Positions 17,271 to 26,181 of a stretch of 61,482 nucleotides of DNA are shown one piece after another (the stretch's first letter is position 1; each line of letters begins with the position of its first letter). Below the pieces are notes generated by a model, which saw only the letters and a list, made by a program, of their open reading frames with translations, did not search any database and was not told where the DNA came from. Position numbers and translations under genes: made by a program. This DNA comes from an uncultured Fidelibacterota bacterium. GTDB taxonomy: Bacteria > Fidelibacterota > Marinisomatia > Marinisomatales > UBA1611. Location: positions 1 to 61,482 of the forward strand of contig CAJWLO010000014.1 of the NCBI GenBank assembly GCA_913043235.1, read 5' to 3'.

Positions 17271-18271
17271 GAAAAATGATTAATTGGGAGTCCAAGCCAT
17301 TCTAGAGCATTTTTAAATAGTAATTTGTTTTTTTCTTCAGAAGAAAGGCTCATAGATTCAATCAATTTCCCTGGTTCAAGCTCCCCGAGAGGAAATGGAT
17401 AATCTGTACCTAGTGCAATTCTATCAGAACCAATCTTTTTTAATAAAAATTTTAATGTATCTGCATCATGTACTAATGAATCCACCCAAAATCTGCCAAG
17501 GTAGTTTGAGGGATCGACTTGGTTGTCTAGCGCACATAGATCAGGACGGACATTATATCCATGTTGGATGCGTCCTGAAGTAACCGGAAATGCACCACCC
17601 CCATGGGCAAAAGCAACTCGGAGTTTTGGTAAACGTTCAAATATACCACCAAAAATCATGGAGCATATAGCTCGACTAGTTTCTGCTGGCATGCCCACCA
17701 GCCATGGGAGCCAATATTTTCTCATCTCATTTTCACCCATCATATTCCAAGGGTGAACAAAAATTGCCATATCAAGTTCAGAAGCGGCTTCGAACATTGG
17801 AAATAGTTCAGCTTCATTTAGGTTTTTTCCATTCACATTAGATCCAATCTGGACACCAGCCAGTCTCATTTTAGAACACCGTTCTAATTCTTTGATTGAT
17901 TTATCAGTGTCTTGTAGTGGAATAGTTCCTAGACCAATGAATCTTTTTGGAAATTCAGCCACTACAGATGAAATATGATCATTCAATAACTTGGATAAGT
18001 CCAAAGTATCATCGATGTTTGCCCAATAACTGAACATGACCGGAACAGTTGATAACACTTGAACATCAAGTCCATGATTATTACTCTCATTTATTCGAAT
18101 ATTGGAATCCCATAGATTGGATTCCACTTCCCGAAAAAAATTATCATCTTTCATCATGCGGGCGCAGCCGGTTTTATGATGATCTAAACTAATCCATCCT
18201 CCATATCCGTATCTTTCTTTCAAATTCGGCCATTCCTTTGGGAGAATATGGGTGTGGATATCTATTTTCAA
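17267..18271 (-). CDS. 2-amino-3-carboxymuconate-6-semialdehyde decarboxylase
   Basis: 334 residues. Amidohydrolase-2-family zinc decarboxylase that turns ACMS into 2-aminomuconate 6-semialdehyde, diverting flux from quinolinate/[14 protein letters not shown] carries the metal Hx[11 protein letters not shown] the next His, [11 protein letters not shown] the metal His and [10 protein letters not shown] the metal Asp. The pattern and the neighbouring 3-hydroxyanthranilate dioxygenase agree. Nine bases separate it from that gene. Confidence 0.93.
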   Translation of the reverse strand: MKIDIHTHILPKEWPNLKERYGYGGWISLDHHKTGCARMMKDDNFFREVESNLWDSNIRINESNNHGLDVQVLSTVPVMFSYWANIDDTLDLSKLLNDHISSVVAEFPKRFIGLGTIPLQDTDKSIKELERCSKMRLAGVQIGSNVNGKNLNEAELFPMFEAASELDMAIFVHPWNMMGENEMRKYWLPWLVGMPAETSRAICSMIFGGIFERLPKLRVAFAHGGGAFPVTSGRIQHGYNVRPDLCALDNQVDPSNYLGRFWVDSLVHDADTLKFLLKKIGSDRIALGTDYPFPLGELEPGKLIESMSLSSEEKNKLLFKNALEWLGLPINHFS

Positions 18272-18279
18272 TTTCTGCT

Positions 18280-18795
18280 TTAATTAGGGCTGTGCTGAAT
18301 TGACCCGCATTTATTACAAGTCCTATTTTCTATACTATTCCAATATTTTTCAAATAAAGGTGGAAGCTGTGAAACAATGTCTTCCAAGTCTAATGTTACT
18401 TCATGGAGCAAAGACTCACATTCATCGCAGTACCATTGAAACGCATCTAGAGCGCCTTCTTCTCTTTGATATTCCACCACTAGGCCTATTGTATTTTCAA
18501 ACCGTTGTGGAGAATGAGGGATATTTTTTGGGAGTAAATATATTTCTCCTTCTTTGATAGGGACATCAACCATTTTACCATTTTTAATAATTTTCAGGAG
18601 CATATCACCCTCAATTTGGTAAAAAAATTCTTCCACAGGATCCACATGGTAATCTTTTCTTGAATTGGGTCCTCCAACAACCATAATCATAAAATCACCA
18701 TTTTCATAAACCATCTTGTTACCCACAGGAGGTTTAAATAAACTCCGATTTTTTTCGATCCAGTTTATCAAATTCAATGGTGGAGTGATTTTCAT
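18280..18795 (-). CDS. nbaC: 3-hydroxyanthranilate 3,4-dioxygenase
   Basis: 171 residues. Cupin that opens 3-hydroxyanthranilate to [23 protein letters not shown] provides the Fe(II) His and Glu. [14 protein letters not shown] gives the third ligand His. A rubredoxin-like second metal site is present in the tail as CDEC and CNKC, as in bacterial enzymes such as that of Cupriavidus. All expected ligands are there. Confidence 0.95.
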   Translation of the reverse strand: MKITPPLNLINWIEKNRSLFKPPVGNKMVYENGDFMIMVVGGPNSRKDYHVDPVEEFFYQIEGDMLLKIIKNGKMVDVPIKEGEIYLLPKNIPHSPQRFENTIGLVVEYQREEGALDAFQWYCDECESLLHEVTLDLEDIVSQLPPLFEKYWNSIENRTCNKCGSIQHSPN

Positions 18796-18803
18796 TAAAG
18801 GTT

Positions 18804-19208
18804 CTAGTCAATTATTGCAATACATTTGAGCTCAATTGCGATGGGTGTAGGCAATGATTTAACTTCAACTGTAGTTCTGCAGGGTTGATTATTTTTGAAA
18901 TAATCGGCATAAATTTGATTATACCGATCAAAATCGCCCTTCATATCCGTTAAATATACAGTGATGTCAATAAGGTTATTCCAGTTGCTCCCTGCTTCGT
19001 CCAAAATGATTTTTACATTTTGGAAAACAGCATGGCATTGTTCCTCAATATCATGGGCTACGATATTTCCTTGGCCATCTACCACAACACCAGGGATTAC
19101 GTTTGAACCTTGCTTTCGAGGACCAACTCCTGAAAGGAAAAGGATATTTCCAACTCTACGACTATGGGGATATGATCCAATAGGTTTAGGCGCTTTGGAT
19201 GACTTCAT
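18804..19208 (-). CDS. RidA/YjgF-family 2-aminomuconate deaminase
   Basis: 134 residues. RidA-fold enimine deaminase. HSRRVGNILFLSGVGPRKQG at the N-terminus and QPCRTTVEVKSLP with the active-site Arg near the C-terminus are diagnostic. In this position it should convert 2-aminomuconate to 4-oxalocrotonate, the job of the NbaF/AmnE-type deaminases. A general RidA damage-control role cannot be excluded from sequence, but context makes the pathway role likely. It lies eight bases upstream of the dioxygenase gene. Confidence 0.85.
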   Translation of the reverse strand: MKSSKAPKPIGSYPHSRRVGNILFLSGVGPRKQGSNVIPGVVVDGQGNIVAHDIEEQCHAVFQNVKIILDEAGSNWNNLIDITVYLTDMKGDFDRYNQIYADYFKNNQPCRTTVEVKSLPTPIAIELKCIAIID

Positions 19209-19279
19209 ATAAATTCTTATTATTTTTCATTTATTAATATAAAACAAATTGATTTATTATATCTCTGACATTATTATGT

Positions 19280-19945
19280 CTAAATAATTAATTCCTTCAA
19301 ATCATTAATTATAAAATCTGGTTGGATACCATCATCATTGATTTCATCTTGCCCACCAGATAGATAACAGCTTTTAATATTCGCTGCTTTGGCTGCCCCA
19401 AGGTCATCATAGGAATCACCAGTAAATAATATTGAATCTGGATCAATTTTGAGTGAATCTACTGCCATGACTAAACCTTCTGGGTCTGGTTTAAGTTTTC
19501 TGACATGATCCCGAGTGATGACAATTTCGAATATATCATTTAGTTCAAGTTTTTTAATAGCAGAGTATATCGCTTTTGAACCAATATTTGATACCAGACC
19601 CAATGGTTTACCATTATTTTTCAGTTTATTCAGAGTATGTTTTGCATCTTTATATAGTTCCCATCTAGATAAAGCATCTGCATCAAATTGGTTAAAAACT
19701 TCATCTATGACATTCATTATGGTTGATTCATCATCTCGTTCACTTATAACCGAAGCAACTTTATAAATATCAACATAAGAAAGACTACTATCAAATAAAT
19801 TCATTGAATATCCAATAGATTCAATTCGGTCTAATACTGTTTTTACCCCTATGCTAAGGTTCCATTCGAAATTGACTAGAGTACCCTCAAAGTCAAAAAG
19901 ATATGCTTCGGGTTCCCAATCATGCCATTTTGGATTACTATCCAT
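19280..19945 (-). CDS. HAD-superfamily hydrolase
   Basis: 221 residues. Motif I is DFEGTLV, with Glu where the acid/base Asp normally sits (DxDGT). Motif II lies in LGLVSNIGSK, the motif III lysine in RKLKPDPEG and motif IV is GDSYDDLGAA. Built like a phosphoglycolate-phosphatase-type HAD with a helical cap. Substrate unknown. Its start overlaps the following FAH-fold gene by eight bases. It is one of three phosphatase-like proteins in an operon whose known steps have no phosphorylated intermediates. Confidence 0.8.
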   Translation of the reverse strand: MDSNPKWHDWEPEAYLFDFEGTLVNFEWNLSIGVKTVLDRIESIGYSMNLFDSSLSYVDIYKVASVISERDDESTIMNVIDEVFNQFDADALSRWELYKDAKHTLNKLKNNGKPLGLVSNIGSKAIYSAIKKLELNDIFEIVITRDHVRKLKPDPEGLVMAVDSLKIDPDSILFTGDSYDDLGAAKAANIKSCYLSGGQDEINDDGIQPDFIINDLKELII

Positions 19946-20702
19946 ATGCTTGTACTTTTGAATTAGTAGTTATTGCTTCTATTAGATCGCCATTTTTTAT
20001 ATCCACGGCAGAAGTTAATCCACCGGTGATAATAATTTGACCAGATTTAATTCTTGAGCCTTGTTCCTCCAAACGTTTTATCAGCCAGAGAATCCCATTT
20101 AGTGGATGTCCTGAAGCAGCGGAGCCTTTGCATTTAGCAATTGGTTCACCATTTTTACTAAAAATAATAGCTGTCTTATCCAAAGCATCATGATTAATTG
20201 CTGGACCCAAAACGAATTGTGCTGCGGATGAACGGTCTGCTGTATTATCCTCTATTTTAAAGGAATAGTTTTTATAAACTGAATCAACAACTTCCAATGC
20301 TATATAAGCTTTATCAATAGCATCTGTAACTTGTTTAAAAGTGAATAAGCTATTTAGATGTTTTTGAAATGATAACGCAATTTCAGGTTCAACCTTAGGT
20401 TGAACCAAATTTCTTGATATTGTTGATCCCGTAGGTAGAATCATATTATCAAGCAAAGGGCCATAATTGGGTTCGCTAACATTCATTTGTTTTCGCATTG
20501 CAATGGATGTGTAACCAAGTTTCCATCCAATAATTTTTCTACCTTGACTTATTTCATGATCAATGACCATACGCTGTATCTTATAAGCGTCATCCATAGA
20601 ATAATCATAACTACTTGATAATGCCGGAATAAGTTTTTTATTGTTACGAGTTCTTATCAGTTTTGTTGCTAGTAGTTTAATTTGCCTGTTATTCAGTGAC
20701 AT
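19938..20702 (-). CDS. FAH-fold 2-keto-4-pentenoate hydratase/oxalocrotonate decarboxylase-like protein, third paralogue
   Basis: 254 residues. Shares the family landmarks: IIGWKLGYTSIAMRKQMNV, PKVEPEIALSF (metal Glu pair), LEVVDSVYKNY and IITGGLTSAV. It is more diverged than the dmpE- and dmpH-like genes at 28097 and 25025, which already cover the two FAH-type steps of the lower pathway. It may have a different keto-acid substrate or be a partner of the decarboxylase, since hydratase and decarboxylase form complexes in known systems. Its start codon shares a base with the preceding HAD gene's stop. Confidence 0.8.
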   Translation of the reverse strand: MSLNNRQIKLLATKLIRTRNNKKLIPALSSSYDYSMDDAYKIQRMVIDHEISQGRKIIGWKLGYTSIAMRKQMNVSEPNYGPLLDNMILPTGSTISRNLVQPKVEPEIALSFQKHLNSLFTFKQVTDAIDKAYIALEVVDSVYKNYSFKIEDNTADRSSAAQFVLGPAINHDALDKTAIIFSKNGEPIAKCKGSAASGHPLNGILWLIKRLEEQGSRIKSGQIIITGGLTSAVDIKNGDLIEAITTNSKVQAYG

Positions 20703-21352
20703 TATTGAACACCTAAAAGATTCAAGGCTGTTTGATAGACTGTTCCAGGATCAGTAACATCAAAATGTAGTGCATGAAGCCCAACTTTTCTTGCACCTAA
20801 AACATTACGTATTTGATCATCGATAAATATGATTTTTTTCGCATTAATCCCTGAAGATTTAATTGCAATCTGGTAAGCCATGTGAGATGGTTTTAATACT
20901 TTTGTTTTAGTGCCGTCAATCAAATATTCCATATCCTTTAATATGTTCAGTTCATCCATCCATTCCCGGCCATGGAAATATTCAATTTCATTTGTTAGTA
21001 TCCCTACCGAAAAACCATGATCCTTTACTTTTCTAATTGTAGTAACAGCTTCTTTGCGAATGATATCATTTTCTTCAAACCCATGGTAACAGCAGGTCAT
21101 ATAATCTCTAAGGTTCCAGTTTTCACCAACCAATTTTCCAACCAATTTGGATTTTTCGTGCCAATAATCTTGTTCCGTTATTTCATCCTTTTGCATTTTT
21201 ATCCACAGCAAGTCTGAATCAGGATCGAAAGGTCCGTACCAAGTAAGGGTATTATTGGCGATACCAAGTTTTTTTTCAACAAAACGGTGCATTTCAAAAG
21301 GCGTTTTGAGAATAACCCCACCAAAGTCAAGCATCAGTCCTAAATATTTCAT
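20702..21352 (-). CDS. HAD-superfamily hydrolase, DFGGV type
   Basis: 216 residues. Motif I is LDFGGVIL, with Gly in place of the second Asp, as in the epoxide-hydrolase-N/haloacid-dehalogenase branch rather than classic phosphatases. SVGILTNE is motif II, KVLKPSHMAYQ carries the motif III lysine and IFIDDQIRNVLGA is motif IV. Possible activities are dehalogenation or phosphate-ester hydrolysis. Overlaps the next gene by one base (TAATG style). Confidence 0.78.
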   Translation of the reverse strand: MKYLGLMLDFGGVILKTPFEMHRFVEKKLGIANNTLTWYGPFDPDSDLLWIKMQKDEITEQDYWHEKSKLVGKLVGENWNLRDYMTCCYHGFEENDIIRKEAVTTIRKVKDHGFSVGILTNEIEYFHGREWMDELNILKDMEYLIDGTKTKVLKPSHMAYQIAIKSSGINAKKIIFIDDQIRNVLGARKVGLHALHFDVTDPGTVYQTALNLLGVQ

Positions 21353-21415
21353 GTTTAAACTCTGTTTTGGGTAAAGAATAGGGTATTGGACTGTTAAACT
21401 GAAAAGGATGGATTG

Positions 21416-22456
21416 TTAGTCTTTTTTCTTTAAATCATACCATGACGGGGTATTAATAGTCGGAACTTCAATTTCGGTTGCCCGACCTCTAAATGTTAAC
21501 ACTGCGTGCTTTAAATCCTTAAAAACACGGATTCGAACATCCTCCACATTATATGGCTCACCAGGGTCATGTCCAACAGCGGAAGTAGCAACAGCCCTGA
21601 TTGGACCTGAGTGTGTACAAATGAATATTCTTTTATTTTTTTTATCAGAGTTATCTTTTATTACTTTTATAATACCACGCCAGAAGCGTCTTACAACAAT
21701 TGCTGGAGGTTCATAAAACTGTAATGGCTGATTTAACCAGTATTGAATTGGATCTCCACCAGCTGCCTGGATTTTCCAAAACCGATCAATTTCATCTAGC
21801 CAACCTGGTCGACCCCCTGATTTTTTTCTTTCATATTCTTCCAATAAAGTATCATATTTAACGAACGCGCTGGTTGGATCCTTTTCTTCGGCATCGCACC
21901 ATACCTGAAGATTTCTGAAATTATCCATAACGATTGGATCAAAAATATTAATCTCCTCAATATTGTATCTAATCAAACCCTGTTCTAACCCTTCTTGAAG
22001 ACCATATGCAGTTTCTTTGGCCCGTGCTGTATCTGCATGGATCAATATGACGCTTGATTTATTTTTCACACCTCGCGCAAGATTTTGTCCTTTTCTATGA
22101 GATTGCCATTTTCCAAGTTGAGTTAAACCAGAATTGGTGCCATAGCCTTGAGTTTCGCCGTGACGTATCAAACGAATATCTACAGATCCAATCATTTTTT
22201 CCCGAATTGAATCTGGGAATATTAATTCTCTGGGACTTACTGTTACTTGGGCATATCCCTCAGATCGAACCGGAGGGGCTTCAGCTAAAGTCATTTCTAG
22301 ATTTGCCCGATCTTTTGCCTTTTCGCGAGCCCGTAAAATCCAGCGTGGGGATTTTCCCACATGTTTAGGTTGTTTTATTTTATTTTTTTTTCGATCTAAA
22401 TATTTTAGTAGATAGGCCGGTGCTTCGGTTCTGGTATCTGGGAAATTTTTTGACAT
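21416..22456 (-). CDS. histidine-phosphatase (phosphoglycerate-mutase-like) protein with N-terminal extension
   Basis: 346 residues, longer than simple members. The first 80 or so residues are a basic extension. IRLIRHGETQG has the phosphohistidine RHG, and IFICTHSGPIRA has the second catalytic His. The middle (about 180-270) is an unusual Trp-rich insertion (GWLDEIDRFWKIQ). Substrate unknown. It is coupled to the catechol 2,3-dioxygenase gene by a one-base TAATG overlap, which argues for a linked role. Confidence 0.8.
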   Translation of the reverse strand: MSKNFPDTRTEAPAYLLKYLDRKKNKIKQPKHVGKSPRWILRAREKAKDRANLEMTLAEAPPVRSEGYAQVTVSPRELIFPDSIREKMIGSVDIRLIRHGETQGYGTNSGLTQLGKWQSHRKGQNLARGVKNKSSVILIHADTARAKETAYGLQEGLEQGLIRYNIEEINIFDPIVMDNFRNLQVWCDAEEKDPTSAFVKYDTLLEEYERKKSGGRPGWLDEIDRFWKIQAAGGDPIQYWLNQPLQFYEPPAIVVRRFWRGIIKVIKDNSDKKNKRIFICTHSGPIRAVATSAVGHDPGEPYNVEDVRIRVFKDLKHAVLTFRGRATEIEVPTINTPSWYDLKKKD

Positions 22457-23364
22457 TATGTATGTCGATTTACAAATTGCTCGTTTATTTTCCCTTCATA
22501 GAAAAATAGTGCCTTCCCAAATTGATCTTCTGTCCAAGTAATCGGTTCGAAATCTGGATCAACATAATAGCCACCTGAAAAGACCTCATTTCTGTTACCG
22601 CAAGGGTCAAAGAAATAAATCGTGTGGCCTCTTGTCAACCCATGCCTTGTTGGACCGATATCAATTTCGATTCCATTCATAGTCAATGTATCTGCAGCAT
22701 TACCTACTTCGATCCAGTTATCTAGGTGGAATGCAATATGATGTAGACCGCCATCAGTGCCTGTAGCAAAAGCTACATCATGGGGTGTATGACTCCTTTC
22801 TAGGAAAACAATAAGCTGATGACCTTCACCATTTACTAATTGTTCTGTCATGCGGAAATCGAGCGCTTCCTTCATAAAATGGCCTGCATCTCCTACGTTT
22901 TCCGCTAAGAGAAGTGTATGATCTAATCTTGGTGGAGCGATCCCAATCAGATCATCACGAACGGGTGGTGGGTTTAATTTTGGAAGGCCATTTCCTACCT
23001 TTTCCATTTCATGATATAATTCCATATGATGCCCTGAAGGAGTTTCAAAACGAATTCCATCACCCATAGCCAGCTCTTCACCGGCAGGTATACGCTCCAC
23101 ATGGCATCCATATTTCTCAAGTTTGGTTTCGTATAATTGCAGGTCATCAACATTATCACATTTCCAGGCTATGTGCTCTATACCATACCTTGGGGCGTAT
23201 GTTAGGATAACTGAATGATGGTCATGCTCATCCCATCCTTTCAGATAAACACTGTTCCCCTGCCGTGCCACTTCAATTAGTCCTAGAACTTCTGTGTAAT
23301 AAGCAGATGCGAGCTCTAAATCAGGTACCCGAACTTCCACGTGTCCTAAGCGATAAATACTCAT
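22456..23364 (-). CDS. dmpB: catechol 2,3-dioxygenase (type I extradiol)
   Basis: 302 residues, two vicinal-oxygen-chelate modules. Iron ligands are all visible: His149 (PRLDHTLLL), His208/209 (GGLHHIAFHL) and Glu260 (CGNRNEVFSGGY). It would open catechol or an alkylcatechol at the meta position to 2-hydroxymuconate semialdehyde, which the neighbouring dehydrogenase could accept. The kynurenine/ACMS route itself does not need it, so it marks a second entry to the lower pathway. Eleven bases separate it from the dehydrogenase. Confidence 0.92.
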   Translation of the reverse strand: MSIYRLGHVEVRVPDLELASAYYTEVLGLIEVARQGNSVYLKGWDEHDHHSVILTYAPRYGIEHIAWKCDNVDDLQLYETKLEKYGCHVERIPAGEELAMGDGIRFETPSGHHMELYHEMEKVGNGLPKLNPPPVRDDLIGIAPPRLDHTLLLAENVGDAGHFMKEALDFRMTEQLVNGEGHQLIVFLERSHTPHDVAFATGTDGGLHHIAFHLDNWIEVGNAADTLTMNGIEIDIGPTRHGLTRGHTIYFFDPCGNRNEVFSGGYYVDPDFEPITWTEDQFGKALFFYEGKINEQFVNRHT

Positions 23365-23375
23365 AATAAATCCCC

Positions 23376-24803
23376 CTATATTTTCATTACCACAGCTTTT
23401 GGCTCAGTAAAAAATTCTTTGCTGTATTTTCCCCCTTCACGACCGATTCCAGAATCGCCGAATCCTCCAAAGGGAGCCCGTAGATCACGGATGAAAAAAC
23501 AGTTCACCCAAACAGTACCTGCACGCAATGCAGCCGCAACTCTGTGGGCACGGCGTACGTTTTCTGTAAACAGCATGGCATTCAGACCATATCGAGTATC
23601 ATTTGCCAAATGTATAGCTTCTGCTTCAGTTTCAAATGGCTGAATTCCCACTATAGGACCAAATATTTCTTCCTTACAGACCCGCATTTCATTATGAACC
23701 TCTGTCAATATAGTTGGTTTTATCCACCACCCTTTTCCTTTTCCGCCTGCATATATGGTAAATTTCTCTTCGGATGCAAGATCCAAGTATCCAGCCACCT
23801 TATTATAATGTTCTTTTGATGCTAGAGGTCCAATCTCTGTTTTTAGATCTGTAGGATCCCCTACGATCATTTGATCTGCTTTCTGTACAAAACGGGTAAG
23901 AAAGTCTTCATAAATATTTTTGTGTACATAAAGCCTGGATCCCGCTAGGCAAACTTGGCCAGCATTTGTGAAAATAGCTCGGAGAGACCAGTCTATTGCC
24001 TCGTTCATATCTGCATCATCAAACACAATATTAGCTCCCTTTCCACCCATTTCAAAACTGACACCCTTTAATGTCGACGATACTGCCTTCTGGATAGCCC
24101 TGCCAGTATTAGACTCTCCCGTAAAAGTTACAAGGTCTACATCTGGATGAGTGGTTAAATATTCGCCAACACTCTTAGGCCCAAATCCATGCACGATATT
24201 GAGGACACCTTCAGGAAGCCCGGCTTCTGCAGCCAACTCACCAAGACGGTAGCAAGAAACGGGTGTTTGCTCTGCAGGTTTTAATACTACCGTATTTCCA
24301 AACGCCAGTGCTGGAGCCACTTTCCAAGATGCAAGCATAATAGGGAAATTCCATGGTGAAATTGCAGCAACAACCCCAACTGGTTCGTATCGCGTATATA
24401 TATGATAATCATTTGACATAGGAAATGATTCATTCTCCGAAAGTGTAATGTAATCGGCAAAAAAACGAAAATTATCCACGGTCCTTGGTAAATCTTTACC
24501 TCTAGATTGAGTAATCGGTTTACCCATATCCATTGTTTCTATTTCTGCAAGTTCATCCATATTATTTTCTATCAAATCTGCAATTTTGTGTAGAAACCCA
24601 GCACGCTCCTTAGCAGTCATCTTTGGCCATGGACCATTATCGAATGCGTTGCGTGCTGCACGAACAGCTGTATCTGTCTCTGATTTACTACCGAGCGCTG
24701 CTTGGGCCCATGTTGTTTGTGTTGCAGGATTTACAGAATCAAATATTTTCCCGTCTTTTGAATCTATTGATTTGTTATTAATAAAGTGACGTATTTGTTT
24801 CAT
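23376..24803 (-). CDS. dmpC: 2-aminomuconate / 2-hydroxymuconate semialdehyde dehydrogenase
   Basis: 475 residues, aldehyde dehydrogenase family. AAISPWNFPIMLASWK and VTFTGESNTGR bind NAD, FEMGGKGANIVF contains the general-base Glu and NAGQVCLAGSRLYV the catalytic Cys. FFIRDLRAPFGGFGDSGIGREGG is typical of the muconate semialdehyde group. It should oxidise 2-aminomuconate semialdehyde from the ACMS branch and, if catechol is cleaved, 2-hydroxymuconate semialdehyde. ATGA overlap with the tautomerase. Confidence 0.92.
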   Translation of the reverse strand: MKQIRHFINNKSIDSKDGKIFDSVNPATQTTWAQAALGSKSETDTAVRAARNAFDNGPWPKMTAKERAGFLHKIADLIENNMDELAEIETMDMGKPITQSRGKDLPRTVDNFRFFADYITLSENESFPMSNDYHIYTRYEPVGVVAAISPWNFPIMLASWKVAPALAFGNTVVLKPAEQTPVSCYRLGELAAEAGLPEGVLNIVHGFGPKSVGEYLTTHPDVDLVTFTGESNTGRAIQKAVSSTLKGVSFEMGGKGANIVFDDADMNEAIDWSLRAIFTNAGQVCLAGSRLYVHKNIYEDFLTRFVQKADQMIVGDPTDLKTEIGPLASKEHYNKVAGYLDLASEEKFTIYAGGKGKGWWIKPTILTEVHNEMRVCKEEIFGPIVGIQPFETEAEAIHLANDTRYGLNAMLFTENVRRAHRVAAALRAGTVWVNCFFIRDLRAPFGGFGDSGIGREGGKYSKEFFTEPKAVVMKI

Positions 24804-25012
24804 TTAGTAACCATTTGTAATCGTTTGCGTTTTTCTTTGAGCGTTTCACCGGCAGTCATGTAATCTGTATCTGGAAATTCGTTGATCCATACCCGAATGG
24901 ATTTTCGAGGTGCACCAATAACTTTTTCTGTAACATCTGTAATCTTAGACATAAGTGTTTTTTTCTGTTCTTCTGTTCTGCCTTCAGCTAGATTGATTTC
25001 AATTAAGGGCAT
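24800..25012 (-). CDS. dmpI: 4-oxalocrotonate tautomerase
   Basis: 70 residues, normal for the family. Catalytic Pro1 follows the initiator Met (MPLIEINLAEGRTEEQ), and Arg residues in APRKSIRVWINE match substrate-binding positions. It interconverts enol and keto forms of 4-oxalocrotonate between the dehydrogenase and decarboxylase steps. Short intergenic distance to the decarboxylase gene. Confidence 0.9.
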   Translation of the reverse strand: MPLIEINLAEGRTEEQKKTLMSKITDVTEKVIGAPRKSIRVWINEFPDTDYMTAGETLKEKRKRLQMVTK

Positions 25013-25024
25013 ATTATCTCCTAT

Positions 25025-25792
25025 TTATACTTTTATAGATACAGAACCAAGATGTGCGAAAGAACCTCTCACGTAATTATTTGGTTCTAATGGGAAAGCG
25101 TTGGTAAGACCACCGGATAACACCGCCCATCCTTTTTTTAATGATTTCCCTTGCGTATGTAACCAAGCTGCTAATAGAGCGACTGCACGTGCGGGGTGGC
25201 CTAACACTGCGGCTCCTGTAGCCGTAGCAACTACTTCATTATTGATTTCAAGAAGGCAACCTGTCAGATCTAATTCTAAATTAGTTAATGGCATAGGATT
25301 CCCAAGGATAAAAGCAGATGCAGATGTATTATCTGCAACTACATCTGCAAGAGTAAATCGAAAATCAAGGTAGCGACTATCAATAATTTCAAGACCACAA
25401 CAAACAGATTCTGTCGCATCTAGAATCTCTTCAACTGTCAGGTTATGGCCAGATAAATCTTTACCAAGAATAAATACAATTTCTGGTTCTACTCGTGGAT
25501 GAATAAATTTATCTAATTCAACTTTTTCACCTGACACTAGCATCATTTTATCAGTGATTATTCCGTAAACGGGTTCATTAACACCCATTGCTTTTTGCTT
25601 AGCTATAGATGTTAATCCTGCTTTTGCACCAATAATCTTTTCTCCTTCATTGCAACGATAATCCATGAGTAATTCTTGAATTTTATATCCATCATCAACA
25701 GATAGGTTTTTTTCAAAATCTGTGATTGGTTCAACCGCAATTGCTTTGCGTTGTGCCTGGAACAGGTAATCACTCCAAGACTGATAATCCAT
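25025..25792 (-). CDS. dmpH: 4-oxalocrotonate decarboxylase
   Basis: 255 residues from the ATG at 25792, chosen because it overlaps the ferredoxin stop by one base (TAATG); a longer start would run into that gene. IIGAKAGLTSIAKQKAMGV, PRVEPEIVFILG (metal acids), LEIIDSRYLDFRF, DVVADNTSAS and LSGGLTNAFPL match DmpH/XylI more closely than the hydratase. It decarboxylates 4-oxalocrotonate to 2-oxopent-4-enoate. Confidence 0.88.
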   Translation of the reverse strand: MDYQSWSDYLFQAQRKAIAVEPITDFEKNLSVDDGYKIQELLMDYRCNEGEKIIGAKAGLTSIAKQKAMGVNEPVYGIITDKMMLVSGEKVELDKFIHPRVEPEIVFILGKDLSGHNLTVEEILDATESVCCGLEIIDSRYLDFRFTLADVVADNTSASAFILGNPMPLTNLELDLTGCLLEINNEVVATATGAAVLGHPARAVALLAAWLHTQGKSLKKGWAVLSGGLTNAFPLEPNNYVRGSFAHLGSVSIKV

Positions 25793-26181
25793 TATATTGA
25801 ATCCTTTAGTTTTTTTGTGGAATCTGCTCGCAATGATGACCATTTCTCCCAAGTTACATTTGTTGCAACTAACCTTTCTACGACCTCATCTTTTAATACA
25901 GAGAATAAAAAGATTTCTTCTACATCTTCTACAGTAACACCTGAATACCAAATATTTTGTGGATATACAACAACATTAGGCCCTACTTCACAAATGTCCA
26001 AGCATCCACTTTTTGATGCCCGAACTATGCCTTTCAAGTTGTGCTTGTTTATCAATTGTACAAATTTGGTGCGAATATCCATTCCCCCGAATTCAAGACA
26101 GCTACCACGTGGATTACCCTTTGGTCTTTCCTTGACGCAGACCAAAATATGTTTTTTGTATTTTGATGAATTGTTAATCAT
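25792..26181 (-). CDS. thioredoxin-like (Shethna-type) [2Fe-2S] ferredoxin
   Basis: 129 residues. Cysteines at 15, 28, 60 and 64 have the 13-32-4 spacing of thioredoxin-fold [2Fe-2S] ferredoxins (HILVCVKERPKG, GSCLEFGG, SGCLDICEVGP). Coupled at both ends by TAATG overlaps to the aldolase and decarboxylase genes. In pseudomonad meta-cleavage operons a plant-type ferredoxin (XylT) reactivates the extradiol dioxygenase. This unrelated fold could serve that task or feed the diiron oxidase encoded upstream. That is inference. Confidence 0.85.
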   Translation of the reverse strand: MINNSSKYKKHILVCVKERPKGNPRGSCLEFGGMDIRTKFVQLINKHNLKGIVRASKSGCLDICEVGPNVVVYPQNIWYSGVTVEDVEEIFLFSVLKDEVVERLVATNVTWEKWSSLRADSTKKLKDSI

